Made by a program: the position numbers and the translations under genes
Source of the DNA: Mariniphaga sp963747515
Lineage (GTDB): Bacteria > Bacteroidota > Bacteroidia > Bacteroidales > Prolixibacteraceae
Reading direction: 5' to 3'
Assembly (NCBI GenBank): GCA_963747515.1
Contig: CAVVFN010000008.1
Span: forward strand, 186,001-250,000
DNA length: 64,000 nt
The notes under the pieces: generated by a model
What the model was told of the DNA's origin: nothing
The model's input: only the letters and a program-made list of their open reading frames with translations
Database searches by the model: none
Shown: positions 17,356-26,209 of the stretch, in pieces
Position numbering within the stretch: position 1 is the stretch's first letter
How the letters are laid out: every line of letters starts with the position of its first letter

Positions 17356-17800
17356 TTACCTGTTTCCTTTTGCCCTGTTATGTGTTTTGCATAACAATCT
17401 GACAATTTTTTATATCCGTTACGCCGCCTTTACTCCATGCAGCTACATGATCGGCATCCATTTCGGTCGGTTTCCAAATCTTACTTTTATTGGCATCATG
17501 CCCAACAGCACAAAGCGGACAATTTGATTCACCTTTATTTTCAGATTTTGCCGTTTGCATTTTATAAACATCCTTCCTGGTTGCTTCATCAAAAATTCGG
17601 ACATCAAGAAGTTTTGTATCGACTGAACCTCCCAGAATGTATTCGAAAACGCCTTTGCGGTTTTTTACATACGGGTCACCATAAAGTCTTTGAACATCAG
17701 CGGATACCTTTTTCGGGTCGTACGCTTTTTTATGGTAAGCTTCGTATAACCGTCCCCACTCCAGGCCACACATCTCTTTTTCAACGTCTGATGAATACAC
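17356..17800 (-). pseudogene. HNH nuclease half of a DUF262-HNH protein, frameshifted
   Basis: The readable frame (from MYSSDVEKEM) has the C-terminal HNH nuclease: CPLCAVGHDANKSK, then DADHVAAWSKGG and NCQIVMQNT followed by TAA. Shifting one base at the TAA continues NRAKGNR and a stop at 17356-17358, the normal HNH ending, so the stop is a frameshift. At the other end it joins the DUF262 half only after another one-base shift at about 17795. Residue pattern C-x2-C..DH..N is kept. See the DUF262 entry for role. Confidence 0.8.
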
Positions 17801-18521
17801 CGGACACCCAGTCGATAACCGTATTGAACCAGGTTTTTAATTCATTGATGTTTCTGTCGTACCTGTGCCGGCTCATGTAGTCGATAATTTTTCCCTTGCT
17901 CACCCAGTCCAGCGCCCGTTCCAAATATTCCTGCCTGTTTACGGTTCCTTTTATGTATGCGCTCCATTTCTGAATATTGGCGTTTTGACTGTTACTGAAC
18001 TCCTCTTTGGCCAGTGTAACAAAAGGCCCGGAAAAAATGGCGTTGTTTACCTCCTGGTTATTAAGCGGAACGCCCGCAATATTGATGGTCCGGAACCAGT
18101 CTTTTATCTCGCTTTCTTCTCCTTCGCATTCGTAAATCAGCAGTTTTGTTTCCTTAATCTTCTTCTGCTTATCTTTTGCAATACCATCATAGTATTGCTC
18201 CATGCCATTTTCATCTTTAATGGCAAATTTGTTGGTTACAAAACGTCCGAAACTGGTAATTCGCTGCTGCCCGTCGAGTACTTCAAACTGGTTTTCGTTC
18301 ACCTTAACAAAATAGATTAACCCCAGCGGATACCCTTTCAGAATGGATTCAATAACCGCTACATCTTTTTTGCCATCGGCGTAAATGTAGTTGCGCTGGT
18401 ACTCGGGTTGGATGGTGAGTTTACCGCTCAGGCCAAACAAACCTTTGCCTTCCAGTTCGTTGTAAATAAAACCTTCGCAAATGTCTGCAACGGTGACTTC
18501 GGTTTTTAAGGTTGTTATCAT
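17781..18521 (-). pseudogene. DUF262 (GmrS-type ParB-like) half of the nuclease, frameshifted
   Basis: About 247 aa from ATG 18521 (MITTLKTEVTVADICEG). The longer frame upstream is the tail of the methylase gene in this register. DUF262 landmarks: IQPEYQRNYIY (about 45), SILKGYPLGLIYF and FEVLDGQQRITS, the DGQQR nucleotide-binding motif. The frame ends WVSGVFIRR and stop, whereas one base shifted it continues VYSSDVEKEM into the HNH half. DUF262-HNH proteins are nucleotide-dependent nucleases of restriction and anti-phage systems. Directly follows an EcoRI-family methylase gene, so the two probably formed one defence operon. Confidence 0.8.
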
Positions 18522-18532
18522 TATTACGTTCT

Positions 18533-19105
18533 TATTTTTAATTAATAAACGGTGCATAAAGTCTGGTCTGTAATTTGACCATCAGCTCGTTAGACAAATA
18601 AAAACGTGGATCGGTTTAAATCATAAGTGCCTTTTTGTGAGCCACTCGCGTGTACAATTTGGTACGGTACCTATTTTCGGGATTCTATCCGTTATCCCCA
18701 AAATTTCAAACTGTTCTGGAGCAATATTTATCTAGAAAACTAATAGGTACACCCATTACTCCATCATAATCACTCGGTATTGCATCAGTAAAAGGTATTT
18801 CAATGGCATCTATAGTTATCATAGTGCTCATACGATTCTTTTCCTTTTATCTCTTTATGTTTGCTGAATTTAAGATTATCTTCCATTGTCATTAAGTGGC
18901 AATGGTTGGTGACGTCTGCCGTGGTCAATATTAGTAAACCAATGATAAGACATTCCTGAATTTCTACCAGGCCAGTTTCAGGATTATAAACATCCGTTTG
19001 CATATTCTCTTGCAAAAGGTGTAGAAAACTAGGCATTACCGGCGTGAAAACCATTCTGCGTCCAACCACATCTTCATCGTTCTTTGAATCAATGGAAAAA
19101 CTTCC
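18533..19105 (-). pseudogene. EcoRI-family methyltransferase, decayed C-terminal part
   Basis: Family sequence can be followed through several frames. VIIGNMNAITYKEVFPLI continues the upstream half after a one-base shift near 19135. LMTMEDNLKFSKHKEIKGK and EHYDNY lie in the frame 18800-19069. DAIEIPFTDAIPSDYDGVMG comes next, then PEQFEILGITDR after another shift near 18720, and LLIKNK at the end. At least four indels separate these blocks, so no intact product is possible. Coordinates of the 3' end are approximate. Confidence 0.75.
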
Positions 19106-19675
19106 TTATAAGTAATAGCATTCATATTCCCGATAATTACGAAATTGTTTATTGGCTTCAACAATCCAGGCCAAAAAATCGCGAAACAGGGAAAAAGGCG
19201 GATTGGTAATAATTATGTCGGCTTCGTCGCGCAGTTTTTTAATTTCATTGCTTTTAAAATCTCCGTCGCCTTTCAGGTAATGCCATTCCAGGTCGTTTAC
19301 ATCAATTTTTCCGTCGCCTGATTTGTCGTGATCAAGGATAAATATTTTCCCGTTTCTTTTGGTTTTGTATTCGTCGTATTGCGGGTCGTTCACTTCAAAA
19401 AGTGTGGGCTGGTAACCGGTTTTATATTTTTTGCTGTTCACGGCATAACTGGTACTAATCAGCTTTTTCAGACCAAATCGCTCAAAATTCTGGGCAAAAT
19501 ATTTGGTAAAGTTGCTCCACTCCGGGTCGTCGCAAGGCAGCAGTACCGTTTTGCCGAGAAACACATCGGGGTTGTATTCTATATAGGCTGAAATTTCTTT
19601 TTCTATATCGTGGTATTGCGTATAAAACTCATCGTTCTTTGCACTTTTTGCATCTGCGAGATTGCTGTTTGCCAT
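19106..19675 (-). pseudogene. EcoRI-family adenine-specific DNA methyltransferase, N-terminal part
   Basis: 189 aa. It starts MANSNLADAKSAKNDEFYTQ, as EcoRI-type N6-adenine methylases do. LLPCDDPEWSNFTKYF is the SAM-binding strand region and DIIITNPPFSLFRDFL holds the catalytic NPPF motif. It ends NKQFRNYREYECYYL and stop, but one base shifted the DNA reads VIIGNMNAITYKEVF, the normal continuation. The protein would lack its C-terminal half. Methylates adenine in a target sequence, normally to protect DNA from a partner nuclease; the candidate partner is the DUF262-HNH gene just downstream. Confidence 0.85.
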
Positions 19676-20287
19676 GAATCTTTTTTCGTTTCGTTTTTTG
19701 TTTTGTTTGCTGTTTAAGATTTAGCCGTCCTCAACTCCGGAACGTTTTAATTGTTAACGGCAATTTTTATTTTCAATCTAATTTATTCGGTATCATCTGA
19801 GGCATGTCGTTCAGATTTGGTTGTTTTTCAATTCTCGTTCAGGTTTATAAAAGTAGTAATCTTTTTTGGAATATTCCAAAGGTGGATAATTGTACTTTAT
19901 TTTAACCACTCCGTCTTCCGCTAAAGCGGAAACCACCCCTTCCTGAAGAGGTAAAAGGAGGGGAAAGTTCTTAGTCCATTTAATGATTCGTGCATGAATA
20001 ATGTGGATTGCCGGAGGTTTACTTATTTAGCAATGAGTGCATAAATTCCCTACTAACTTCTGTTTAACTCCCCTATAAACCCCCTCGGGCTCCCCTAAAA
20101 CTCCCCCTAAACTCCCCTGTTTGTCCCCCTAAACTCCCCCCGGAAGGGGAGATAAAGGCCAGCCTAAGGCTGGTTACAGCGGTTTTAGTACCAGTCTGAT
20201 TCCGCTTCAAATGTTTATGATTCAGAGAAAGCCGGTTACATATACTGACACTTTAGCATGTTCTGGGTGCACCCTTTTGCTCCGTTT
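19676..20287. other. Gene-free region with short hairpins and CTCCCC repeats
   Basis: It contains TTCCGCT-aa-AGCGGAA (near 19916), a second copy of the dispersed repeat (19994-20041), and irregular tandem CTCCCCTAAA-type units at about 20066-20145. CCAGCC-taa-GGCTGG lies near 20159. No gene recognised. Presumably includes the promoter of the leftward methylase. Confidence 0.5.
19994..20041. repeat. Dispersed repeat, second copy
   Basis: ATGAATAATGT, TTGCCGGAGG and TACTTATTTAGCAATGAGTGC match 17160-17210 in the same order and orientation with few substitutions. The pair brackets the DUF262-HNH and methylase relics. Confidence 0.55.
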
Positions 20288-20328
20288 TGCACTTTGGTGT
20301 CATGACAGTGACATGACACCAAAGTGCA
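20288..20328. repeat. Perfect palindrome with 17-bp arms upstream of the DUF6266 gene
   Basis: Arms TGCACTTTGGTGTCATG (20288-20304) and its exact reverse complement (20312-20328) flank the 7-nt loop ACAGTGA. No T run follows, so a terminator is less likely than an operator, recombination site or RNA hairpin in the leader of the gene at 20432. Confidence 0.75.
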
Positions 20329-20431
20329 GGTGGGTGCAAACGGGTGCAAATTCATTGCTGTTCAATGGTTTTGCACCTTAATTGCCCATTGGTATCCGAT
20401 ACTAATTTTTTATAATTTAATTTTTTTTATT

Positions 20432-21097
20432 ATGGGCACATATCAACAAGGAATTCATGGTGAATTCTCAGGAAGAGTCGGTAACATTATCGGCTCCAGT
20501 TGGAAAGGCATGAGCGTGATGAAAATCCGCCCTGCCAGTGTACACAATCCGCGTACCCCGCTGCAACAGGCCAACAGGGGCAGGTTTGCAATGATGGGTC
20601 AGTTCTTATCGGGCCAGAACCGGCTGATTCGCATCGGCTGGAAACCGGCAGTTCTAAACACCTCGGCTTTTAACGAAGCCATGAGGTACAACCTGGCAGC
20701 AGCCGTTACAGGTGAATACCCCGATTTTGCCATTGATTACAACAAGGTAAAACTGAGCGACGGGAAATTGCCGGTACCATCCAACCTGCAGGTTACTGCC
20801 AGTTCGGCTGTGAGTTTTACCCTGAACTGGGATGACAACAGCAGCATGGAACTGGCAAAAGGTACTGACCTGTTAATGGTGGGAGTTTGTGACCAGGAAA
20901 CGGGTGAAGGGTATACTGCATCGGGGATTTCCTCCCGCATTGATATGAATGCAGTGATTACCCTGCCCGACAACTGGTCTGCCCGGCAGGTGCATGTGTT
21001 CGTGTTCATGGTTTCAACCCTCGGTATCGGGCAGCTTAATTCAACCGAACACATTTCACCTACCACGTATGCCGGAGTTGTTGATCTGGGGGTTTAA
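20432..21097 (+). CDS. DUF6266 family protein
   Basis: 221 aa from ATG 20432 (MGTYQQGIHGEFSGRVGNIIG). The longer frame upstream lacks family character and runs through the palindrome. The N-terminal GSSWKGMSVMKIRPA and NPRTPLQQANRGRFAMM blocks are the mark of DUF6266, a family known from Bacteroidota. The C-terminal half (about 105-221) is beta-rich and resembles a fibronectin-like domain (VPSNLQVTASSAVSFTLNWDDNS). No signal peptide. Function unknown; often in accessory DNA, as here. Confidence 0.75.
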   Translation: MGTYQQGIHGEFSGRVGNIIGSSWKGMSVMKIRPASVHNPRTPLQQANRGRFAMMGQFLSGQNRLIRIGWKPAVLNTSAFNEAMRYNLAAAVTGEYPDFAIDYNKVKLSDGKLPVPSNLQVTASSAVSFTLNWDDNSSMELAKGTDLLMVGVCDQETGEGYTASGISSRIDMNAVITLPDNWSARQVHVFVFMVSTLGIGQLNSTEHISPTTYAGVVDLGV

Positions 21098-21191
21098 CAA
21101 TCAAACTACACAATGCAATGGCGCGGAAGCGTGTAAACAAGAGGTTGCCTGTTACTGAAAGTGCAGCCTCTTTGTTAACTTGTTGCCTGGA
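21098..21191. other. Spacer between DUF6266 and the right border repeat
   Basis: 94 bp without a gene; no hairpin recognised. Confidence 0.3.
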
Positions 21192-21315
21192 GAGAAGATT
21201 TCCCGCGGCGGGCACGGCGAAAGAGATTGGATGCAGCGAGGCAGCGAAAGATTGCCAGAACACATCTCTGCGCTCGCTGCGTGATTTCCTTCGTTGCGCC
21301 CGCTGCGTGAAAAAC
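21192..21315. repeat. GC-rich REP-like repeat, copy 2 (right border of island)
   Basis: Starts AGATTTCCCGCGGCGGGCAC after GAGA, and ends with two CGCTGCGTGA units (CGCTCGCTGCGTGATTTCC then CGCCCGCTGCGTGAAAAAC). Same order and orientation as 10715-10830; the middle differs. Lies between DUF6266 and the terminator of the leftward genes. Confidence 0.75.
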
Positions 21316-21350
21316 AAAAAAAACCGCCCCGAATGTTATTTTCGGAGCGG
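21311..21350 (-). terminator. Rho-independent terminator
   Basis: On the minus strand, stem CCGCTCCGAA/TTCGGGGCGG (21324-21333 with 21341-21350, one mismatch) and a 7-nt loop are followed by a long T tract (A-rich 21311-21323 on the plus strand). On the plus strand T-rich DNA follows as well, so it may work in both directions. It ends the sodB-side transcription unit. Confidence 0.7.
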
Positions 21351-21360
21351 CATTTGTTTT

Positions 21361-21535
21361 TTAATTTTGCTTTGGCTGCCAGTAACACACCTTTGGCAAT
21401 TCAATTCTGCCTTCGGTTTTTAACTGCTTAATGCCTTGTCAACCTCCTTTTTATTGAGGCCGGAAGCTTCTGCAATTTCCGCTGCATTCAGTGATTTACC
21501 GGCGCCTTTCATTGCGTCGGACACTTTTTACGCGG
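21361..21535 (-). pseudogene. Small winged-helix-like regulator, one-base frameshift
   Basis: The minus strand reads MKGAGKSLNAAEIAEASGLNKKEVDKALSS then TAA. From the same place the next frame reads QLKTEGRIELPKVCYWQPKQN and stops at 21361-21363. Together they give the usual small bacterial HTH protein (KPLxxxEIAExxGLxKKEVDKxLKxLKxEGKIxSPKRCYW). A missing A in the ALKQ codon region explains the break. Upstream the frame is closed near 21533. Either a fresh mutation or a sequencing error. Confidence 0.6.
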
Positions 21536-21550
21536 TCACTTTTTAAAGGA

Positions 21551-22132
21551 TTATTCTGCAAATCTATCGGAAATTACTTTCCAGTCAACAATTTTCCAGA
21601 AATCTTCGATGTATTTAGGCCGTGCATTTTGCTTGTCGAGGTAGTAGGCATGTTCCCATACATCGCATGTAAGCAGCGGCTTTTTGCCATCGCGCAGGGG
21701 ATTGACAGCATTGGAAGCCTGCACAATTTCCAGATCGTTGTTGTTATTTTTTACCAGCCATGCCCAGCCGGAGCCGAAAAGGGTGGCAGCAGCCTTTGAG
21801 AATTCTTCTTTAAAAGCCTCAAAGGAGCCAAACTTTTTATCGATTGCGTTTTTTAATTCCCCCTGTGGTTCTTTTTGCCCGTTGGGATTGAACTGGCTGA
21901 AATAAAAGGTATGGTTCCATACCTGTGCTCCGTTGTTGAATATTCCGCCATCGGCTTTTTTAATGATGTCTTCGAGGGAAGCGTTCTCGAATTCTGTTCC
22001 CTGAACCAGATCGTTTGTTTTTTCAACATACGATTTGTGGTGCTTGCCATAGTGAAATTCAAGGGTTTTTTCACTGATGTAGGGTTCAAGTGCGTTTTTT
22101 GCATACGGTAAATCCGGTAATTTAAATGCCAT
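21551..22132 (-). CDS. sodB: Superoxide dismutase (Fe/Mn)
   Basis: 193 aa, normal length. It dismutates superoxide in the cytoplasm. Metal ligands by family position: His in LEFHYGKHHKSYV (N-terminal helix), His in QVWNHTFYFSQ, and Asp/His in LLTCDVWEHAYYLD. GSGWAWLV is also conserved. FGSFEAFKEEF and the NNGAQVWNH Gln position suit a cambialistic or iron form, but metal choice cannot be settled by eye. ATG start; a decayed small regulator and terminator follow. Confidence 0.93.
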   Translation of the reverse strand: MAFKLPDLPYAKNALEPYISEKTLEFHYGKHHKSYVEKTNDLVQGTEFENASLEDIIKKADGGIFNNGAQVWNHTFYFSQFNPNGQKEPQGELKNAIDKKFGSFEAFKEEFSKAAATLFGSGWAWLVKNNNNDLEIVQASNAVNPLRDGKKPLLTCDVWEHAYYLDKQNARPKYIEDFWKIVDWKVISDRFAE

Positions 22133-22234
22133 AATAGTACAGTTTAAAGGGTGAATACTTGTTTTTAATTTTACATTAAAGGTAAAACAATTTGCCCTGA
22201 AAACAAAATGTTATTTTCCGGAATTCTTAATCAA

Positions 22235-23899
22235 TCAATACAGGAAACTGCTTCCACCAAGGAATTCACGCAGCAGTGAAGTAGGTGGAATCTCCTCATC
22301 ATCAATAGGCTTAAAAAATGAAAGGAACTTTAGCAACCGCGAAGCTTCCATAAATTCCGGCTGATTTTCGAGCACAAGTTTTAAAAGCGGGTCGGCATAC
22401 TTTTTAAGTACGCCCAGCTCATAAAGTGTGGCAGAGTTAAACATTACGTCAGCATTTTCCTGGTAAGGAAAAATATTTTTTTCTTCACCCCGCTTCACAG
22501 AAGGCCATCGTTTAATGGTATCGGAGGTTTTATACCCGCGGTATTTACTGTCACGGATAATCCTTCTTATCAGCCGGTTATCGGAAGTTGAAATATGCGT
22601 ATGCTCATCCATTGAAATCTGGGTCAACGCACTGATAAAGATCCTGAACGTGTTTTTCTGATCAATCCGGGGCAACAGGAAAGGGTTCATTCCATGAATT
22701 CCCTCAACTATCAGAACATCGCCCTGTTTCAGTTGCAGGCGATCGCCGTTGAGGAACCGGCGTCCACGGTGAAAATCAAATTTAGGAAGCTGTACCTCAT
22801 TTCCGTCCAGGAGCTGAAGGAGTTGTTCATTAAAAAAGTTGATGTCGATGGCCTCCAGGGCTTCAAAGTCGTAGTTCCCGTATTCGTCCCGGGGAGTCAG
22901 TTCCCTGTCGACAAAATAATTATCAAGAGAAACCTGATAGGGGCGTAAACCATTCACTGCCAGCTGCACCGCCAGCCGCATGCTGAATGTTGTTTTCCCC
23001 GATGCTGATGGTCCGGCAACCAATACAACATGAATATCCTTTTTGTTCTGATGAATTTTATTGGCAATTTCAGCAATCTTCTTCTCATGCAACGCCTCTG
23101 AGATTTTAATAATATATCCGCCTTTTTTCTGAAGGGTAAATTCGTTCAGGTGTGAAACTGTTGCCACATTCAATATCCTTGCCCAGTTTTTATGCTCCTG
23201 GTAAATTTCGAACAGCTTCTTTTGCTTTGGAGCTTCCTGAAGTTGATTAAAATTATTGGGATTGGGTACTTTTAGTAACAATCCGTCAAAATACCTTACC
23301 AAATCGAAGTTGGAAAGATAACCCGTTGAAGGCAATAAATTACCATAAAAATAATTTCCCAAATCGTTAAGATAATACAGGCTGGAATACAAATGTCCCC
23401 TTTGTTCAAACAACTGGGCCTTTTCATCAAGACCTTCCTTCATCAGGTGGTCAACTGCATCTTCCGTTAACAGCCGTTCCTTAACAAAAGGAGCGTTATT
23501 ATTTATCAACTCCTGCATTTTAGTTTTAACAGCATCAACATCAGCTTCTGTTATATCACGTCCCATTTTCGAAAATTCGCAAAAATAGCCGTTTGAAATA
23601 CCTTTGCGAATCCTCAGGGAAACGTGAGGAAAAACTTCTTTAGTGGCAACATACAATACAAAAATTAAACTTCTGATGTACATCCGGATTCCATCGGGGT
23701 GCGAAACATCATAAAACATAATCTGCTTAGGCTTAACCACACAAAACGACAGCTCCCGCGCCTGGTGGTTCACTATTGCACCGCAAATTCTGTATTTAAG
23801 CTGAATGTTTAAATCTTTACTGATTTCCATGAGTGAAATACCCATCGGGTACGAATGCTTTGTTCCGGTGTTGTGACAAAATATTTCTACCTGCTTCAT
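22235..23899 (-). CDS. Nucleoside (uridine-like) kinase with N-terminal TGS and ThrRS-like domains
   Basis: 554 aa. Residues 1-60 resemble a TGS domain and about 60-230 the threonyl-tRNA-synthetase second additional domain (with an HLMKEGLDEKAQLFEQRGHL stretch). The last ~280 residues are a P-loop kinase of the uridine kinase/phosphoribulokinase family: GPSASGKTTFS (Walker A, about 300), SLDNYFVDRELTPRDE and LIVEGIHGMNP. This fusion is common in Bacteroidota and Firmicutes. It phosphorylates nucleosides; the exact substrate is not shown. Monocistronic by spacing. Confidence 0.85.
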   Translation of the reverse strand: MKQVEIFCHNTGTKHSYPMGISLMEISKDLNIQLKYRICGAIVNHQARELSFCVVKPKQIMFYDVSHPDGIRMYIRSLIFVLYVATKEVFPHVSLRIRKGISNGYFCEFSKMGRDITEADVDAVKTKMQELINNNAPFVKERLLTEDAVDHLMKEGLDEKAQLFEQRGHLYSSLYYLNDLGNYFYGNLLPSTGYLSNFDLVRYFDGLLLKVPNPNNFNQLQEAPKQKKLFEIYQEHKNWARILNVATVSHLNEFTLQKKGGYIIKISEALHEKKIAEIANKIHQNKKDIHVVLVAGPSASGKTTFSMRLAVQLAVNGLRPYQVSLDNYFVDRELTPRDEYGNYDFEALEAIDINFFNEQLLQLLDGNEVQLPKFDFHRGRRFLNGDRLQLKQGDVLIVEGIHGMNPFLLPRIDQKNTFRIFISALTQISMDEHTHISTSDNRLIRRIIRDSKYRGYKTSDTIKRWPSVKRGEEKNIFPYQENADVMFNSATLYELGVLKKYADPLLKLVLENQPEFMEASRLLKFLSFFKPIDDEEIPPTSLLREFLGGSSFLY

Positions 23900-24163
23900 A
23901 TATTTTACTTTAATACTCCAGTTGTTAGTTGCCGACTGCTGAAAATGACAATTAAAATTCCTGTTTGTTTTTATTGTTCATTATTTTTTTAACTACAGCA
24001 TTATGTTACTTAACCTAAATAAAAAATCGTTCCATGGCATTGTGAAATTCATAGTATTTGTATTATTTATCCATGATTTTATTCCACATCAGCAATAAAA
24101 AGTGCATTTAAAATCAATGTACGATAAATGTTTCATATTACATAAAGTCATAAGAACAGGCAG
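23900..24163. other. Intergenic region, nothing recognised
   Basis: 264 bp of AT-rich DNA between the kinase and the ABC ATPase gene, both leftward. It contains the kinase promoter region; no hairpin or RNA gene seen. Confidence 0.3.
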
Positions 24164-25156
24164 TTATTCCAGAAATGCCAGCAATTTATAAAGGCTTTCA
24201 ACTATTTTTATTTTTCCGTGAAAATTAACTTCCCACCTGTTTTCTTTGACCACTACAATAAAATCAGGTTCCGCATGCATAACGATTTGATACCCCTTCC
24301 GGTTGAGTGCACGCAGTGTCCACGATAGCGGCATACCCTCACCTTCTACCTTCACTTTTGCACGAAACTCCTTTTTGAAGAAAAATTCACCTTCACGTTC
24401 ATCAAAGCCAATTTTCTGATTACTGAACAGCTGGTTAAGCCAGCCATTCAGAACAGCATCTTCAGGTGCTCCCTGAAAACTGCCGGAAGGAGTTATCAAC
24501 CACAATTTATCCACTTCGCGCAGGGCAATATTCAGGTCGTGGGTGGACAAAACCACCGTTTTATTTTTATTGAATGCCAAATTCTGCAAAAGATGAAATA
24601 TCTCGTATTTATTGCTCACATCAAGATATGCAGTAGGCTCATCCAGAACAATAACCGGGGTGTCTTGTGCCAATGCCCTGGCAATCATTGCCCGCTGCCT
24701 TTCCCCGTCGCTTATCTGCAACACCGATCGATTTTCAAACCCATGCAGGCCTACCTTTTGGATAGCATCAGAAACAATGTCTTTGTCGTTGCCGGAAAGC
24801 ATACCTATCCAGTTGGTATACGGAAACCGTCCGTAGGCAACAAGATCAAAAACCGATAAATTGGGTACCCGGATTGTTTCAGTAGAAACAAAGCTTATGA
24901 TGCGGGCAGCTTCCTTTGGATTAAAATCGCCAAGAGACCTGCCTTCAATTTTAATATCTCCGGAAAACCAGGGCTGAAAGCCGGCAAGCGTGCGCAACAG
25001 GGTACTCTTGCCAATCCCGTTGCTTCCGATGAGTGCCACCATTTCACCCGATGAAGCGGTCAGATTGACCTCCTTTAATACTTCAAAAGGGGCTTCTCCC
25101 GGTTGCAGATAACCCACAGCAAGTTTTTCCAGTTTAATATTTACCTGTTTATCCAT
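24164..25156 (-). CDS. Metal-chelate ABC transporter, ATP-binding protein
   Basis: 330 aa. The ABC domain has Walker A LIGSNGIGKSTLL (about 41-53), a signature with the unusual form QISDGERQRAMIARAL (DGE instead of the GGQ form), Walker B VIVLDEPTAYLD, and the H-loop STHD. The family is FecE/BtuD, powering uptake of siderophores, haem or cobalamin. About 80 extra residues at the C-terminus (from ~250) are not part of the ABC core. Starts 3 bp after the permease gene, so translation is coupled. Confidence 0.88.
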   Translation of the reverse strand: MDKQVNIKLEKLAVGYLQPGEAPFEVLKEVNLTASSGEMVALIGSNGIGKSTLLRTLAGFQPWFSGDIKIEGRSLGDFNPKEAARIISFVSTETIRVPNLSVFDLVAYGRFPYTNWIGMLSGNDKDIVSDAIQKVGLHGFENRSVLQISDGERQRAMIARALAQDTPVIVLDEPTAYLDVSNKYEIFHLLQNLAFNKNKTVVLSTHDLNIALREVDKLWLITPSGSFQGAPEDAVLNGWLNQLFSNQKIGFDEREGEFFFKKEFRAKVKVEGEGMPLSWTLRALNRKGYQIVMHAEPDFIVVVKENRWEVNFHGKIKIVESLYKLLAFLE

Positions 25157-25159
25157 TTA

Positions 25160-26209
25160 TTATACCGATACAAATTTTCTATTCCTGATAATCATCCATA
25201 TAATTACAGGAATACCTATAAGCGCTGTAACTGAATTAACAGGAAGGGTAGTCTGCATTCCCGGAAGCTGCGAAACAATATCGCTGAACAACATTACAAT
25301 GCTGCCGGTTAAAATTACTGCAGGCACCAATACCAGATGATTGGCCGTTTTAAACAATACCCGGCAGATATGAGGCACAGCTATTCCAATAAAACCTATT
25401 GGTCCGCAAAAAGCTGTGATTGTCCCTGCCAGTAAGCTTGCACTTGAAAATATAATAATGCGGCTTGTTTTCACAGTCACACCCAACGACCGGGCATAAT
25501 CTTCTCCCAAAAGAAAAGCATTCAGATCTTTTATCTTAAAGAATGAGAGCATTATTCCCAATACGATTGCTGGTGCCAATACCATAAGCTGCGCTTTTGT
25601 AACACTGCCCAGGCTTCCCATTGTCCATATAACAAAAGCTTTAAGCATGGACTCACTGCTAAAATACTGCAGTATACTAACAATTGCTGTAACTGCACTT
25701 GTAAACAGTATACCCAGGATTAGCAGGGTCATTATATCGTTTACCCTCGACGAAACATAAAGCACCAGCAACATAACAAGAAAAGAACCTGACCATGCCA
25801 CCAATGCAAGCGGCCATGCTCCTGAAAAGGAAAAAATGCCGAATGCCACTGTAGAAGAAAATCCCAGTACAAACAAAGCCACACCGAGGCTTGCTCCTGC
25901 ACTGATGCCCAATACATAGGGGCCGGCCAATGGATTGCGGAAAACCGTTTGCATCTGCAGCCCGCTCAGGGAAAGAGCTGCTCCTGTGAGTATGGCGGTC
26001 AGTGCTTTTGGCAGACGAAAATCGAGCACGATGGTCCTAAACGTATCGCTTGTACCTGTAAAGGGGAAAAATGCACCAAACACCTCCTCAAAAGGAATGA
26101 TAACGGAACCCCATAAAAGATCGGCCAGAAAAAACAACACCAACAATACTGCCAGCAAAAAAAACTGCAGCCAGATGGTTCGCTTTTTTGATCGTTGAAT
26201 CGCTCTCAT
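25160..26209 (-). CDS. Metal-chelate ABC transporter, FecCD/BtuC permease
   Basis: 349 aa with about ten membrane helices. FecCD landmarks: DFRLPKALTAILTGAALSLSG with LQMQTVFRNPLAGPYVLGIS, and FCGPIGFIGIAVPHICR near 270, a hallmark of the BtuC/FhuB/FecCD family. Forms the inner-membrane channel for the substrate delivered by the upstream binding protein. Its ATG overlaps the stop of the binding-protein gene by 4 bp, and the ATPase gene follows at 3 bp. Confidence 0.92.
   Translation of the reverse strand: MRAIQRSKKRTIWLQFFLLAVLLVLFFLADLLWGSVIIPFEEVFGAFFPFTGTSDTFRTIVLDFRLPKALTAILTGAALSLSGLQMQTVFRNPLAGPYVLGISAGASLGVALFVLGFSSTVAFGIFSFSGAWPLALVAWSGSFLVMLLVLYVSSRVNDIMTLLILGILFTSAVTAIVSILQYFSSESMLKAFVIWTMGSLGSVTKAQLMVLAPAIVLGIMLSFFKIKDLNAFLLGEDYARSLGVTVKTSRIIIFSSASLLAGTITAFCGPIGFIGIAVPHICRVLFKTANHLVLVPAVILTGSIVMLFSDIVSQLPGMQTTLPVNSVTALIGIPVIIWMIIRNRKFVSV

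Noticed and set aside
20324..20431. N-terminal extension of the DUF6266 gene
   Set aside because: Begins inside the palindrome, lacks family character; the ATG at 20432 gives the normal start.
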